Assembly (NCBI GenBank): GCA_041402045.1
Contig: JAWKSZ010000033.1
Coordinates: forward strand, 1-64,000
Source of the DNA: JAGQRJ01 sp041402045
GTDB lineage: Bacteria > Planctomycetota > J058
Direction: 5' to 3'
Length of the DNA: 64,000 nt
Shown piece by piece: positions 1 through 9,610 of the stretch; position 1 is the first letter of the stretch; the number at the start of each line of letters is the position of its first letter. The notes under the pieces were generated by a model that saw only the letters and a list, made by a program, of their open reading frames with translations, had not been told where the DNA came from and ran no database searches. Both the position numbers and the translations under genes were made by a program.

Positions 1-1
1 G

Positions 2-1336
2 ATCCAGGGGTCGAGCGGGGGCTGGGGCTTCTGGAGCGCGGGGGATCGCGACTGGCCCTACCTCACGATCCACGTGACCCACGCCCTGGCCCAGGCCCAG
101 GCCAAGGGCTACCCGGTCGAGGCGGGCATGCTGCGCCGCGCGAGCGGCTACCTCAGCCGGATCGAGTCCCACATTCCCGCCTGGTACTCGGTGGAGTCGG
201 CCCGGGCGCTCAAGGCCTACGCGCTGGACGTGCGCCGCAAGCTGGGCGACGCGCAGCCGCTCATGGCGCGCAGCCTGTTCGCGGAGGCGGGCGAGGACCT
301 GCCGCTCGAGGCCTTGGGCTGGATCTACCCGCTGCTCGTGGGCACGCCCGACCAGGCGGCTGCCCTGCGGATCTTCCACGACCGCCTGCAGGAGACCGCG
401 GGCGCCGCGCACTTCGTGACCCGCTACGCCGACGGCGAGCACGTGCTCCTGCACTCGGACCGCCGGGCGGACGGCGTGATCCTCGAGGCGCTCATGAGCG
501 ACCCCACGCAGGCCAGGGGCGACCTCACCGCCAAGCTCGTGCAGGGGCTCCTGGCGCACCGCACCCGCGGGCGCTGGACGAACACCCAAGAGAACGCCTT
601 CGTGCTCCTGGCGCTGGACCGCTACTTCCGCGTCGCCGAGGCGATCGAGCCCGACTTCGTGGCGCGGGTGTGGCTGGGCGACGCCTTCGCCGGCGAGCAC
701 GCCTTCCGCGGTCGCACCGTCGAGCGCGCCCAGATCGAGGTGCCCATGGACTGGCTGCAGGAGGCCGGCCCGAGCGAGCTCGCGCTGGCCAAGGACGGCC
801 CGGGGCGGCTCTACTACCGGATCGGCCTGCGCTACGCGCCGCGCGACCTCGACCTGAAGCCGCTGAGCGCAGGGTTCACGGTCGAGCGCAGCTACGAGGC
901 CGTCGACGATCCTGCGGACGTGACCCGCGGCGAGGACGGCACCTGGAGCTTCAAGGCCGGGGCCCGGGTGCGGGTGCGCCTGACCCTGGTCGCGCCCACC
1001 CGCCGCTACCACGTGGCCCTCGTCGACCCGCTCCCGGCGGGGCTCGAGGCGATCGACCCGGGCCTCCCGGCCATGGGCAGCCTGCCAGAGGACCCCACGA
1101 GCTCGAGCCGTCGCGGCTGCTGGTGGTGGACCCGGACCTGGTACGAGCACTCGGCGCTCCGCGACGAGCGCGCCGAGGCGTTCACCTCGCTGCTGTGGGC
1201 GGGGGTGCACACCTACACCTACGTCGCGCGGGCCACGACCCCCGGCGAGTTCGTGGTCCCGCCCACCAAGGCGGAGGAAATGTACGCCCCCGAGACCTTC
1301 GGCCGCGGGGCGACCGATCGGGTCGTCGTGCGCTAG
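2..1336 (+). CDS. Alpha-2-macroglobulin family protein, C-terminal part (5' end outside window)
   Basis: The reading frame is open from base 2, so the start lies left of the window and about 444 residues are visible. Bacterial members are large envelope proteins thought to trap proteases, often paired with a penicillin-binding protein. The first visible residues, including GGWGFWSAGDRDWPYLT and then THALAQAQAKGYPV, match the helical thioester-domain region of this family. The end carries family hallmarks: YEHSALRDERAEAF, TYTYVARATTPGEFVVPP and AEEMYAPETFGR. Whether the thioester CxEQ motif exists cannot be seen. The stretch at about 1085-1130 reads poorly (SSSRRGCWWWTRT) and may contain two compensating indels. 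A hairpin follows the stop codon directly. Confidence 0.85.
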   Translation: MQGSSGGWGFWSAGDRDWPYLTIHVTHALAQAQAKGYPVEAGMLRRASGYLSRIESHIPAWYSVESARALKAYALDVRRKLGDAQPLMARSLFAEAGEDLPLEALGWIYPLLVGTPDQAAALRIFHDRLQETAGAAHFVTRYADGEHVLLHSDRRADGVILEALMSDPTQARGDLTAKLVQGLLAHRTRGRWTNTQENAFVLLALDRYFRVAEAIEPDFVARVWLGDAFAGEHAFRGRTVERAQIEVPMDWLQEAGPSELALAKDGPGRLYYRIGLRYAPRDLDLKPLSAGFTVERSYEAVDDPADVTRGEDGTWSFKAGARVRVRLTLVAPTRRYHVALVDPLPAGLEAIDPGLPAMGSLPEDPTSSSRRGCWWWTRTWYEHSALRDERAEAFTSLLWAGVHTYTYVARATTPGEFVVPPTKAEEMYAPETFGRGATDRVVVR

Positions 1337-1358
1337 GGCTCTGTTCGCGAGCAGAGCC
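1337..1358 (+). terminator. Hairpin after the macroglobulin stop codon
   Basis: Arms GGCTCTG and CAGAGCC (7 bp) with an 8-base loop begin on the base after the TAG stop. There is no T-run, so a terminator role is inferred from position. Confidence 0.45.
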
Positions 1359-1395
1359 CAGCCCAAGGCTGGCACGACGCGACGCGCAGTCGGAA

Positions 1396-1426
1396 CGGCC
1401 CGGTGTCCAGCATGGACGCCGGGCCG
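1396..1426 (+). terminator. GC-rich hairpin between the macroglobulin and SH3 genes
   Basis: Near-perfect 14-bp inverted repeat (CGGCCCGGTGTCCA against TGGACGCCGGGCCG) with a 3-base loop. It lies 37 bases past the first hairpin and 69 bases before the next start. It could be a second terminator or an mRNA-stabilising structure. Confidence 0.4.
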
Positions 1427-1494
1427 TCGGCGTTCGCGGGCACGGGAGATACGGCGCACGTCCCTTGGGAGCAGGAGTTGCGTCCACGTCGTGC

Positions 1495-4008
1495 ATGAAA
1501 AGTTTCAGCGTCATGCGTTCCTTCGTTCTGCTCCTCGCCGCGGTCAGCGCCGGCGTCTCCCAGGAGCTCCCCGCGACCTACGAGGTCACCGCCCGCAGCG
1601 GGCTCAACGTGCGCCTCGCACCCCATGAGACCGGGGAGAGGGCTGGCGCCTTGCCGCGGGGGGCCGAGGTCGAGGTGGCGGCCTTCCGCGACGGCTGGGC
1701 CGAGCTCGCCGGGGACGGCGCGAACCGCTTCGTGTCCGCGGACTACCTGACCCCGGCGGGGGCGTCCCTGGTCGGCACGCACCGCCTCCAGGGCCAGGAC
1801 TCGCGACGCGGGGCCTACACCCTGGAGCTCCAGGTGCAGCGGGTCGAAGACGGCGAGCTGCACGTGCGCCGTGTGGCGACCTACGCCGAGGCGCGCGAAG
1901 GCACCCGCGGCAAGGGCTGGGTCCGCGGAGGCGTGCTGCGGGTGACCCTGGCCGAGAGCCTGGGCCTCGACGGCGCCCTCGAGGGTGGGCAGGTCTCGCA
2001 GCCGGTGGTGCTCGAGCTGCGCCGCGGCGCCGACGGGGCGCTGGTCGCTCACGAGGTCTCGCCGCGCGGCGAGGGCGCGGCCAAGGGTGAGGCGCCGCGC
2101 CCCGCCGACCCCGCCGATCAGGACCGCGGGAGCGGGAGCCTGCTCGCGGTGGGCGCGGACAAGCTCGGGCAGGCCGTGCGCCGCCAGGGAGAGAAGCTGC
2201 TCTACGACGGGGTACGCCTGCGGCAGGAGGTCGGCCTCGGCCGCTACCTGCACGTCGGCGCCGGCGGTGAGATCCGCGGGCTCAGGGGGAGCGACCTGAC
2301 CCCGGCTCAGGCCGAGACCCTCGGGCAGCGCCCGGGGCACGTGTGGCTCGAGAGCGAGGTCTTCGGCGGGGCCCGCGTCCCGCTCAGCACCCAGATCCCG
2401 CTCAGCGACTCGAGCAGCTTGCGCCTCGGCTTCGAGGCCGGGACCCGGATCGACTACACCGTCACCGACCTCTACCGCGTGCCGGCGGGGGTCACCGACC
2501 TGGGCACGATGGTGCGCACCCTCCAGGGCATGGGGACCCGCGCCTTCGACCTGCCGCTGCGAGCGGGCGAGGCGCAGCGCATGACCCCCGGCGCCAAGCG
2601 CGTGTTCGAGGGCTCGGCCCACGTCGCGGTCGACGGCCGGTTCCAGGTCGGGCACTCCTTCGGTCAGGCCGGCGCCCTGCGCTTCGGGGCGACCGCGGGG
2701 GTCGGCGGCTTCTACCGGATCTCGGGTCGGCACCGGATCGAGGTCGAGCGCCTCAGCGGGAGCGCGGTGCGGGTCCGGGTGCGCCGCGGCCGCACCACGT
2801 CCCGCGGCGTGACCGCGGACGTGGTGCTGGGGGCGAGCCTCGACGGCGAGGCGATCCTGGAGGCCCTCCCCGAGCTGACCGAGTACGTGGGCCAGGCGGA
2901 GATCGACGGCGGCAAGCTCAGCGCCGAGGGGCGCGCGGCCCTGGTGGCGGCGGGGATCTCGGTCGCCGACGGCGTCGTGCGCAAGCTCCTGCGGGTGCGC
3001 GTGGCGGCCAACGCCAGCGCCACCACGATCCGGGACGACCTGGACCTGACCTACCGCTTCGACCTGGGCAACTCCGCGGCGCGCCAGGCCTACGAGCGCG
3101 CGGTGCGCGGCGACTTCACCGCCGCCTCCACCCAGGCCGCGGGCGGGCGCGGCGTGATCATGGAGCGCCGCCACGTCGGCGTCGAGCGCCGGACCCACGT
3201 CGGCGCCTCGCTGCAGGTGAGCCAGGTGCTCTCGGCGTCGGTCAGCCGCACCACCAGCCTCGCCAACGGGACGATCGACGAACCCCTGGGCACCTCGACC
3301 TACGACGTGGGGCGCTACGAGCGCGACTCGGAGTTCTCGTTCTTCTCCAGCGAGCGGGAGCGCAGGATCGACTTCGAGATCGTGCGCCGGACCCGGGCCC
3401 AGCGCACCGAGCGCTCGCTGCGCTTCCGGGTCGAGATCCTGGACCCGAGCACGTTCACCAAGGAGGCCCTCGGCTTCCGCCGCCTGGTCGGCGACTGGGG
3501 CATGAACCACGTGAGCCAGCTCGGCGCCCGCAACGACGCCGACGGCCTCCGCGGGCGCTACCGCCAGACCCGCACCGTGGTCGAGCTGCGGATCGGGGAG
3601 AACGGCCTGCGCCGCCTGTTCGCGAACAGCGAGGCCGGCTACTTCGCGGCCTACGCCCGCGCCTGGCAGGTCTACCACGGCGAGGCGCCGACCTGGGCCA
3701 CGCGCCACGGCCAGATCTCGGTGCAGGGCGGCGAGGACGACGACGCCAAGCGCGAGCTGCGCCGCGCCGAGGAGTTCGCCCGGCACATGGCGGTGCTCGC
3801 AGGGAACCCCAGCGACCGCGCCAAGCGCCGGGCGCTGAACGTGGTCGCCGGCAGCGCGAAGTACGGCCTGTTCGGGCTCGCGGCGCTGAGCTACCTCGTG
3901 CCCCGCGACCAGATCTCGCTGGACGCGTCCATGGTGGGGAACCGGATCCGGGTCGTCGACCGCTACCGCGGCGCGAACGCCGACTTCGTGCGCGACCCGC
4001 GGGACTAA
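1495..4008 (+). CDS. Large secreted protein with an N-terminal SH3-like domain, function unknown
   Basis: This 837-residue protein starts at ATG 1495 or, giving a more compact signal peptide, at ATG 1513 (MRSFVLLLAAVSAGVSQ). After the signal a bacterial SH3-like module is visible: YEVTARSGLNVRLAPHETG, then GAEVEVAAFRDGWAEL and FVSADYL. The remaining ~750 residues are rich in beta-type sequence, Arg and charged residues, contain several RRTHVGAS/ERRIDFEIVRRT-like segments and end without a membrane anchor. No catalytic motif was recognised. SH3-like domains of this type usually bind cell wall, so an envelope location is likely, but the main body is an orphan. It stands alone; a long inverted repeat follows its stop. 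Confidence 0.75.
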   Translation: MKSFSVMRSFVLLLAAVSAGVSQELPATYEVTARSGLNVRLAPHETGERAGALPRGAEVEVAAFRDGWAELAGDGANRFVSADYLTPAGASLVGTHRLQGQDSRRGAYTLELQVQRVEDGELHVRRVATYAEAREGTRGKGWVRGGVLRVTLAESLGLDGALEGGQVSQPVVLELRRGADGALVAHEVSPRGEGAAKGEAPRPADPADQDRGSGSLLAVGADKLGQAVRRQGEKLLYDGVRLRQEVGLGRYLHVGAGGEIRGLRGSDLTPAQAETLGQRPGHVWLESEVFGGARVPLSTQIPLSDSSSLRLGFEAGTRIDYTVTDLYRVPAGVTDLGTMVRTLQGMGTRAFDLPLRAGEAQRMTPGAKRVFEGSAHVAVDGRFQVGHSFGQAGALRFGATAGVGGFYRISGRHRIEVERLSGSAVRVRVRRGRTTSRGVTADVVLGASLDGEAILEALPELTEYVGQAEIDGGKLSAEGRAALVAAGISVADGVVRKLLRVRVAANASATTIRDDLDLTYRFDLGNSAARQAYERAVRGDFTAASTQAAGGRGVIMERRHVGVERRTHVGASLQVSQVLSASVSRTTSLANGTIDEPLGTSTYDVGRYERDSEFSFFSSERERRIDFEIVRRTRAQRTERSLRFRVEILDPSTFTKEALGFRRLVGDWGMNHVSQLGARNDADGLRGRYRQTRTVVELRIGENGLRRLFANSEAGYFAAYARAWQVYHGEAPTWATRHGQISVQGGEDDDAKRELRRAEEFARHMAVLAGNPSDRAKRRALNVVAGSAKYGLFGLAALSYLVPRDQISLDASMVGNRIRVVDRYRGANADFVRDPRD

Positions 4009-4011
4009 ACC

Positions 4012-4096
4012 AGAGTTCACGATTCTGAGCGGGCGAGAGTGGCTCCCATGTCGTCAGCGATCTGGCGCTCGCTCGCCCGCTCAGGATCGTGACTCT
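4012..4096. terminator. Long imperfect inverted repeat, 25-bp arms
   Basis: Arms at 4012-4037 and 4072-4096 pair with few mismatches (core GATTCTGAGCGGGCGAG against CTCGCCCGCTCAGGATC). It starts four bases after the stop at 4008, so it is probably the terminator of the SH3-protein gene. The long loop is unusual for an intrinsic terminator. Confidence 0.5.
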
Positions 4097-4183
4097 AGTT
4101 TCTAGGAGAGGCTTCGCTTGGTCGTGACGTGTCCTGCAGCGCCGAGTCTCCCGAACGCTAGCGCCCAGGCAGAGCTTCCAGTA

Positions 4184-4265
4184 GCTAAACGGAAGGCGCG
4201 ATTCGGTGGGAGGTCAGCACGTGGTCTCAGTGCTGACCACTCAGAATCGCGCACTTCCGTTTAGC
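4184..4265. terminator. Second long inverted repeat before the rmlB end
   Basis: Outer arms GCTAAACGGAAG and CTTCCGTTTAGC extend inward through GCGCGATTC/GAATCGCGC and a GGTCAGCAC/GTGCTGACC core, giving about 35 paired bases with a few mismatches. It lies downstream of the leftward rmlB gene and may end that operon. Confidence 0.5.
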
Positions 4266-4383
4266 GCGCGCCCGACGAAGCAGGCGCCCAGGTAGCTCCG
4301 CCGGCGGAGTCGAGCGGGGCGCGAGCCCAGGTCTGCGCCGGGCGGACGGTAGGGGCTGCGGTCCGCGTCAGCCCCCACCCGAC

Positions 4384-5427
4384 CTACTCGGACTTGAGCC
4401 CGAGCTTGCCGTAGTGCTCGCGGTAGTAGTCCTGGAAGGAGCCCCCCTTGAGCTTTTGCCACCAGGCGCTGTGCTCGCGGTACCAGGCCACCGTGCGCTG
4501 CAGGCCCTCCTCGAAGCTCACCTGGGGCTCGAACCCGAGCTCGCGCTTGGCCTTGCTGAAGTCGATGGCGTAGCGCCGGTCGTGGCCGGGGCGATCCTTG
4601 ACGTAGGTGATCATGCTCTCGGGGAGCTCGAGGGCCGCGAGGATCCCCTTGACCACGTCCAGGTTCTGGCGCTCGCTGGCGCCGCCCAGGTTGTAGGCCT
4701 GGCCGCTCTGGCCCTTGGTCAGCGCGGCCCACACCCCGGCGCAGTTGTCGTCGACCCACAGCCAGTCGCGCACGTTCTTGCCGTCGCCGTAGACCGGGAG
4801 CTGCTTGCCCTCGAGGGCGTTGGTGATCATGAGCGGGATCAGCTTCTCGGGGAACTGCCGCGGCCCGTAGTTGTTGGAGCTGCGGGTCACCACCAGCCAC
4901 AGCCCGTGGGTGCGGGCGAAGGCCAGGGCCAGGAGGTCGGCGCCGGCCTTGGTCGCGGAGTAGGGGTTCCGCGGGTCGAGGGGCATGGTCTCGACGAAGA
5001 AGCCGTTCTCGTCCTCGAGGTCGCCGTAGACCTCGTCGGTCGAGATCTGCAGGAAGCGCAGCTCCTTGCCGGTGGCCTCCTGCCGGGCGCGAGTGGCCTC
5101 GAGCAGGCACAGGGTCCCGTCGATGTTCGTGCTCACGAACATGCGCGCCGCGAACAGCGAGCGGTCGACGTGGCTCTCGGCGGCGAAGTTGACCACGTGG
5201 GTCGGGTCCTCCTCCTCGAGCAGCGCCTTGACCTTCTCGGCGTCGGTGATGTCCCCGACCACGTTGCGGAAGCGCGCGTCCGAGGTCAGCTCCTCGACGT
5301 TGGCCTCGAGCCCGGAGTAGGTCAGCGAGTCGAGGTTGACCACACGCTCGACGCCGGGCTGGGCGAGGGCGTAGCGCAGGAAGCCGGAGCCAATGAACCC
5401 GCAGCCGCCGGTGACGAGAATCCGCAT
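4384..5427 (-). CDS. rmlB: dTDP-glucose 4,6-dehydratase
   Basis: This 347-residue short-chain dehydrogenase/reductase converts dTDP-glucose to dTDP-4-keto-6-deoxyglucose, the precursor of rhamnose and other deoxysugars. The N-terminal VTGGCGFIGSGFLRYAL is the NAD-binding Rossmann loop. STDEVYGDL holds the Asp-Glu pair typical of dehydratases, and PYSATKAGADLL supplies the Tyr-x3-Lys pair. SSNNYGPRQFPEKLIP and YGDGKNVRDWLWVDD are RmlB signatures. Length is normal for the family. It is the last gene of ugd-uxs-rmlB, 21 bases after uxs, with an AGGAGG ribosome site just before the ATG. The other rml genes are not in this window. Confidence 0.93.
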   Translation of the reverse strand: MRILVTGGCGFIGSGFLRYALAQPGVERVVNLDSLTYSGLEANVEELTSDARFRNVVGDITDAEKVKALLEEEDPTHVVNFAAESHVDRSLFAARMFVSTNIDGTLCLLEATRARQEATGKELRFLQISTDEVYGDLEDENGFFVETMPLDPRNPYSATKAGADLLALAFARTHGLWLVVTRSSNNYGPRQFPEKLIPLMITNALEGKQLPVYGDGKNVRDWLWVDDNCAGVWAALTKGQSGQAYNLGGASERQNLDVVKGILAALELPESMITYVKDRPGHDRRYAIDFSKAKRELGFEPQVSFEEGLQRTVAWYREHSAWWQKLKGGSFQDYYREHYGKLGLKSE

Positions 5428-5448
5428 GTGCCCTCCTGGGGGCCGCGC

Positions 5449-6387
5449 CTACGCGTCGAGGCGCCGCTTGAAGTCCGCGATCGTGCGCTCGAAGCCCTCG
5501 GCTCGCGAGATCGAGGGGCTCCACCCGAGGAGGTCGCGGGCGCGCGTAATGTCCGGCCGGCGCACCTTGGGGTCGCCGGGGGGCAGCTCGCGGTAGACGA
5601 TCTCGCTCTGGGTCCCGGTCATTTCTATGACCTCTCGCGCCACGGTCAAGAGGGAGACCTCGTCGGGGTTCCCGATGTTCACGGGCTCCCACACGTCGCC
5701 GTGCAGCAGCAGGTCGAGCCCGCGCACCAGGTCGCTCACGTGGCCGAAGGAGCGCGTCTGGCTCCCGTCGCCGTAGACCGTGAGCGGCTCGCCGCGCAGG
5801 GCCTGGGTGATGAAGTTCGGGAGCGCGCGCCCGTCCTCGAGCTGCATGCGCTCGCCGAAGGTGTTGAAGATCCGCACGATCCGGGTCTCGACCCCGTGCA
5901 CCCGGCGGTAGGCCATGGTCAGGGCCTCCGCGAAGCGCTTGGACTCGTCGTAGACCCCGCGGATCCCGATCGGGTTCACCCGCCCCAGGTAGGTCTCGGG
6001 CTGGGGGTTCACCTCGGGGTCGCCGTAGACCTCGCTGGTCGAGGCGAGCAGGAAGCGCGCGCCCTTGGCCTTGGCCAGCCCCAGGGCGTTGTGGGTGCCG
6101 TGGGCGCCGACCTTCATGATCTGGATCGGGATCCGCTCGAAGTCCGCAGGCGACGCCGGCGAGGCGAAGTGCAGCACGTTGTCCACGGGGCCTTCGACCT
6201 CGATGTAGCGGGTCACGTCGTGGAGCATGAAGCGGAAGGACTTGTTGCCCTGGAGGTGGGCGATGTTGTCCTTGCTGCCGGTCAGCAGGTTGTCGATGCA
6301 GATCACCTCGTGGCCGGCGGCGACGAAGTGATCGCAGAGGTGCGAGCCTATGAAGCCCGCGCCCCCGGTGATCACGGTGCGCGTCAC
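5449..6387 (-). CDS. UDP-glucuronate decarboxylase (UDP-xylose synthase type SDR)
   Basis: The 312-residue protein has the extended-SDR Rossmann motif ITGGAGFIGSHLCDHF. The UXS-type signature VLHFASPASPADF is present, as are TSEVYGDP and GVYDESKR, whose Tyr146 and Lys150 form the catalytic pair. NPIGIRGVYDE and GDGSQTRSFGHVSDL also match UDP-glucuronate decarboxylases, which make UDP-xylose from UDP-glucuronate. Context supports this strongly: its start overlaps the stop of ugd, the enzyme making its substrate, by four bases (ATGA). A plain UDP-glucose epimerase is less likely because of the SPASP motif. The product probably feeds surface polysaccharide synthesis. Confidence 0.88.
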   Translation of the reverse strand: MTRTVITGGAGFIGSHLCDHFVAAGHEVICIDNLLTGSKDNIAHLQGNKSFRFMLHDVTRYIEVEGPVDNVLHFASPASPADFERIPIQIMKVGAHGTHNALGLAKAKGARFLLASTSEVYGDPEVNPQPETYLGRVNPIGIRGVYDESKRFAEALTMAYRRVHGVETRIVRIFNTFGERMQLEDGRALPNFITQALRGEPLTVYGDGSQTRSFGHVSDLVRGLDLLLHGDVWEPVNIGNPDEVSLLTVAREVIEMTGTQSEIVYRELPPGDPKVRRPDITRARDLLGWSPSISRAEGFERTIADFKRRLDA

Positions 6388-7709
6388 TTGGCCACCGCGG
6401 TGTCGAGCCTACGCCCGCGCCCGATCCCGTAGTACTCGAAGCCCTTGGCCTCGACGCGGTCCGGGGTGTAGATGTTGCGCCCGTCGAAGATCAGGGGCTG
6501 CTTCAGCGCGGCCTTGACCCGGGCCCAGTCGGGGCGGCGGAACTCGTTCCACTCGGTGCACACCGCGAGCAGGTCCGCGCCCTCGAGCGCCGCGTAGGGC
6601 TTGTCGGCGTAGTCGATCCGGTCGCCGAGGATCGCGTGGGCGGTCTGCTTGGCCTCGGGGTCGTAAGCGCACACCGTGGCCCCCGCCTCGAGCAGCATGT
6701 CGATCACGGTCAGGCTCGGCGCCTCGCGCATGTCGTCGGTGCGGGGCTTGAAGGCCAGGCCCCACATGCCCACGCGCACGCCCTTCAGGTCGCCCAGGCG
6801 CGCCTTGATCTTGTGGAACAGGACCTGCTTCTGCTTCGCGTTCACCGAGTTGGTCGCGCGCAGGATCTCGAGGTCGAGGCCCTTCTGCTTGGCGGTGTGC
6901 CCCAGGGCGTCGACGTCCTTGGGGAAGCACGAGCCGCCGAAGCCGATCCCGGGGAACAGGAAGCTGTGGCCGATCCGGGTGTCCGAGCCCATGCCCTGGC
7001 GGACCTGGCTGATGTCGGCCCCGGTGAGGTCGGCCAGGTTGGCGAGCTCGTTCATGAACGAGATCCGCGTGGCCAGGAGCGCGTTCGCGGCGTACTTGGT
7101 CAGCTCCGCCGAGACGTTGTCCATGACCAGGATCGGGTTGCCCGTGCGCACGAAGGGGTCGTAGAGCTCCTTCATGATCGTGCCGACCCGCGCGTCGTCG
7201 GTGCCGATCACCACGCGGTCGGGCTTGAGGAAGTCCTCGATCGCGGCGCCCTCCTTCAAGAACTCCGGGTTCGAGACCACGTCGAACTCGATCTCGGTGT
7301 GCTTGCTCATGGCCTCGCGGACCATGGCCGCGGTGCCCACCGGGACCGTGGACTTCATGACCACGACCTTGTGCTCCTGCATGGCCTTGGCCACCGACTC
7401 CACCGCCGCGACGATGTACTTCATGTTCGGCGAGCCGTCGGGGTTGGGCGGCGTGCCGACGCAAATGAAGATGATCCGCGCCTTCTGCACGGCCTCGTCG
7501 AAGTTCGTGGTGAAGCGCAGGCGCTCGGCGGCGACGTTGCGCACGATCATTTGATCGAGCCCCGGCTCGTAGATCGGGACCTCGCCCTGGTTCAGGCGGT
7601 CGATCTTGGATTGATCGATGTCGACGCACCACACGTCGTTGCCGTTGTCAGCGAAGCAGGTGCCTGAGACCAGGCCCACGTAACCGGTACCAATGACCGC
7701 GATCTTCAT
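6384..7709 (-). CDS. ugd: UDP-glucose 6-dehydrogenase
   Basis: This 441-residue enzyme oxidises UDP-glucose to UDP-glucuronate with two NAD+. The Rossmann motif IGTGYVGLVSG is at residues 6-16, and the catalytic cysteine is Cys261 in GFGGSCFPKDVDAL. VGTPPNPDGSPN, STVPVGT and the NPEFLKEGAAIEDF segment are family signatures, and the C-terminal UDP-binding domain is complete. The length is normal. It leads the operon with uxs and rmlB, and a TATAGT hexamer about 20 bases upstream of the ATG is a reasonable -10 element. Confidence 0.95.
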   Translation of the reverse strand: MKIAVIGTGYVGLVSGTCFADNGNDVWCVDIDQSKIDRLNQGEVPIYEPGLDQMIVRNVAAERLRFTTNFDEAVQKARIIFICVGTPPNPDGSPNMKYIVAAVESVAKAMQEHKVVVMKSTVPVGTAAMVREAMSKHTEIEFDVVSNPEFLKEGAAIEDFLKPDRVVIGTDDARVGTIMKELYDPFVRTGNPILVMDNVSAELTKYAANALLATRISFMNELANLADLTGADISQVRQGMGSDTRIGHSFLFPGIGFGGSCFPKDVDALGHTAKQKGLDLEILRATNSVNAKQKQVLFHKIKARLGDLKGVRVGMWGLAFKPRTDDMREAPSLTVIDMLLEAGATVCAYDPEAKQTAHAILGDRIDYADKPYAALEGADLLAVCTEWNEFRRPDWARVKAALKQPLIFDGRNIYTPDRVEAKGFEYYGIGRGRRLDTAVAK

Positions 7710-7729
7710 GTAACCCTCGCGAGGGCGAC

Positions 7730-7735
7730 ACTATA
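7730..7735 (-). promoter_or_regulatory. Candidate -10 element of ugd-uxs-rmlB
   Basis: TATAGT on the minus strand, about 20 bases before the ugd ATG. No clear -35 box lies 17 bases upstream. Confidence 0.35.
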
Positions 7736-7789
7736 GGGGGCCCAGAGCCCGCAGTCTAGCGTCCACGGGAGGCCGGGGACCCGCGGGGC

Positions 7790-9567
7790 TCAGCGCTGCG
7801 CGGCCCGCCAGGCGGCCTCGATCTCGGCCTGCACGCTGGGGTGCAGCCCGCGCTGCTGGCTCAGCTCGTAGGCCCGCTCGATCAGGCGCCGAGCCTCCTC
7901 GGGGTGGCCGAGCGCGGCCTCGAGCCGGTGCAAGGTGAAGACCCACAAGGGCTGGTTCGGGTAGACCGCGAGAGCCTGGCGGTAGGCCTGAGCCGCCTCG
8001 GGGTAGCGCCGGGCGCCGGTCAGGGCGTCGGCGTAGCCCGCCCGCAGGCCGAGGTCCCACGCCCCGCGCAGCTCGGCGGCGCGCTCGAGGTCGGCGATCG
8101 CGCCCTCGTAGCGCTTGGCCTTGAGCCGGACCAGGCCCCGCTCGCGGTGCACCTGCCCGTCGGGGTCGCCGGGCGCGAGCCGCAGGCACTGAGCGTAGGC
8201 GTCGATCGACTCCGCCCAGCGCTCGCGGTCCCGCGCCAGGCGCGCCAGCCCCAGCCAAGGCAGCTCGCTCTCGGGCTCCAGGGCCAACCAGCCCCGCAGG
8301 TCGCGCTCTGCCCCCTCCAGGTCTCCCTGCCCCTGGAGGTAGAGCGCGCGGGCCCGCAGGAAGCGCAGCGGGTCCAGCTCCACGGCGCGCGCGTACAACG
8401 CCGTCAACCCCGCGTGATCCTCCTGAGCGCGGTAGATCGTCGCCGCGAGCGCCAGGGCGTCGCCGTGGTCGGGCTCGCGGGCGAGGGCGGCGTCGATCCA
8501 GCCGCGCGCCTCGTCCCAGTCCGGGGAGCTGATCGCGATCCGCGCGCGCTGGACATAGCCGGCGGCGGCGGCGGGGAACTCGTCACGACGAGCGCGTCGG
8601 CGCCGGCGCGGCGCTGGGCGGAGGTCGCGCCCTCCCACGCCGCGAGGTAGGCGGCGAGCCGCTCCAGCGGCGGCGTCCTGGGCCCTGGACGCCTGAGGCC
8701 CACGCGCCGCCGAAGCAGCGCGGCCACAGGCCAACGGCCCGCCTCGAGCAGCCGCCGCCGCGCGCCCCCGGGACGACCCTCGCGGGCGAGGCTGCGCGCA
8801 GCTCCTGGGCGCTCGGCCGGGCGCCGGGCTCGAGGGCCAGGCAGCGCAGGCACACTCGCTCCAGCTCGCGGTCGAGCTCGGGCGCAGCGCCCGCGGCGAG
8901 GTGATCCGTCCTTGGGCGGTGGCGGCCAAGACCTCGAGCAGGCTCGAGCCCTGCACCGGCGGCACCCCCGTGAGGCAGGCGTAGAGGATCCCGCCCAGGC
9001 CGTAGACGTCGGCGGGGGCGCCCACGCGCTCCTTGAGCCCGCTCGCCTGCTCCGGCGCGAGGTAGCCGGGGGTGCCCAGGAGCGCGCCGGTCGCGGTCAG
9101 CCGCGCGCGCTCGTCCTCGAGGTCGCGGGCCAGGCCGAAGTCGGTGATCCGAGGGACGCCCAGCCCGTCGAGGAGCACGTTGTCGGGCTTGAGGTCGCGG
9201 TGCAGCACACCGCAGCGGTGCACGTAGTCGAGGGCCACCGCCAGCGCGCGCACCAGCTCCCGGGCCTGCTCCCTGTCAGCCCCCGGGCCAGCCGCGCCTG
9301 GAGCGTCTCGCCCTCGACCAGGTCCATGACCACGTAGAGCTGGCCCTGGACCTCCCCCGCGCTGCGCAGGCGCACGATCCCCGGGTGCTCGAGCCGGCTG
9401 AGGGTCGCGAGCTCCGCCTGCATGCGCCGCCGGGCGCCGGGCTCGAGGGAGCGCGTCTGGGAGTAGACCTTGATCGCCACGCGCTCGCCCTGGCCGCGGG
9501 CCTCGAACACCGTCGCCGTCGCGCCGCGACCCAGGGCGCGCCCCAGGGTGTAGCCTTCGATCTCCAC
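7790..9567 (-). CDS. Ser/Thr protein kinase with C-terminal TPR region, several apparent frameshifts
   Basis: Read with frame corrections this is one gene of about 590 codons. The N-terminus (GTG start, VEIEGYTLGRALGRGATATV) carries the glycine loop and VAIK lysine (about residue 33). After a frame change near 9260 come HRDLKPDN, DFGLARDL and GTPGYLAPEQ. A further change near 8850 leads to CLRCLALEPGARPSAQEL, the end of the kinase fold. The segment 7790-8590 reads cleanly as TPR-type helical repeats (AREPDHGDALALAA, AVELDPLRFLRARALYLQGQ). A membrane segment, usual in this class, lies in the most damaged part and cannot be confirmed. Whether the shifts are real or sequencing errors is open; damage also affects the neighbours to the right. 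It is divergent from nnrE with a 43-base spacer. Confidence 0.75.
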
Positions 9568-9610
9568 ACCGCAGTCTGGCCCGCGCCGCTGCCCCGTGCG
9601 AGGAGGACCC

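Larger units (their letters stand above)
4009..4383. other. Gene-free convergent spacer with two long hairpins
   Basis: This 375-bp gap lies between the converging SH3-protein gene and rmlB. It holds the two long inverted repeats annotated separately, one near each gene end. No plausible gene was seen in it. Confidence 0.6.

Noticed and set aside
1333..4020. Long antisense frame opposite the SH3-like protein
   Set aside because: Composition is the Ala/Arg/Gly/Leu-rich shadow typical of GC-rich antisense frames, with no domain or signal. The plus-strand frame has a signal peptide and an SH3 motif.
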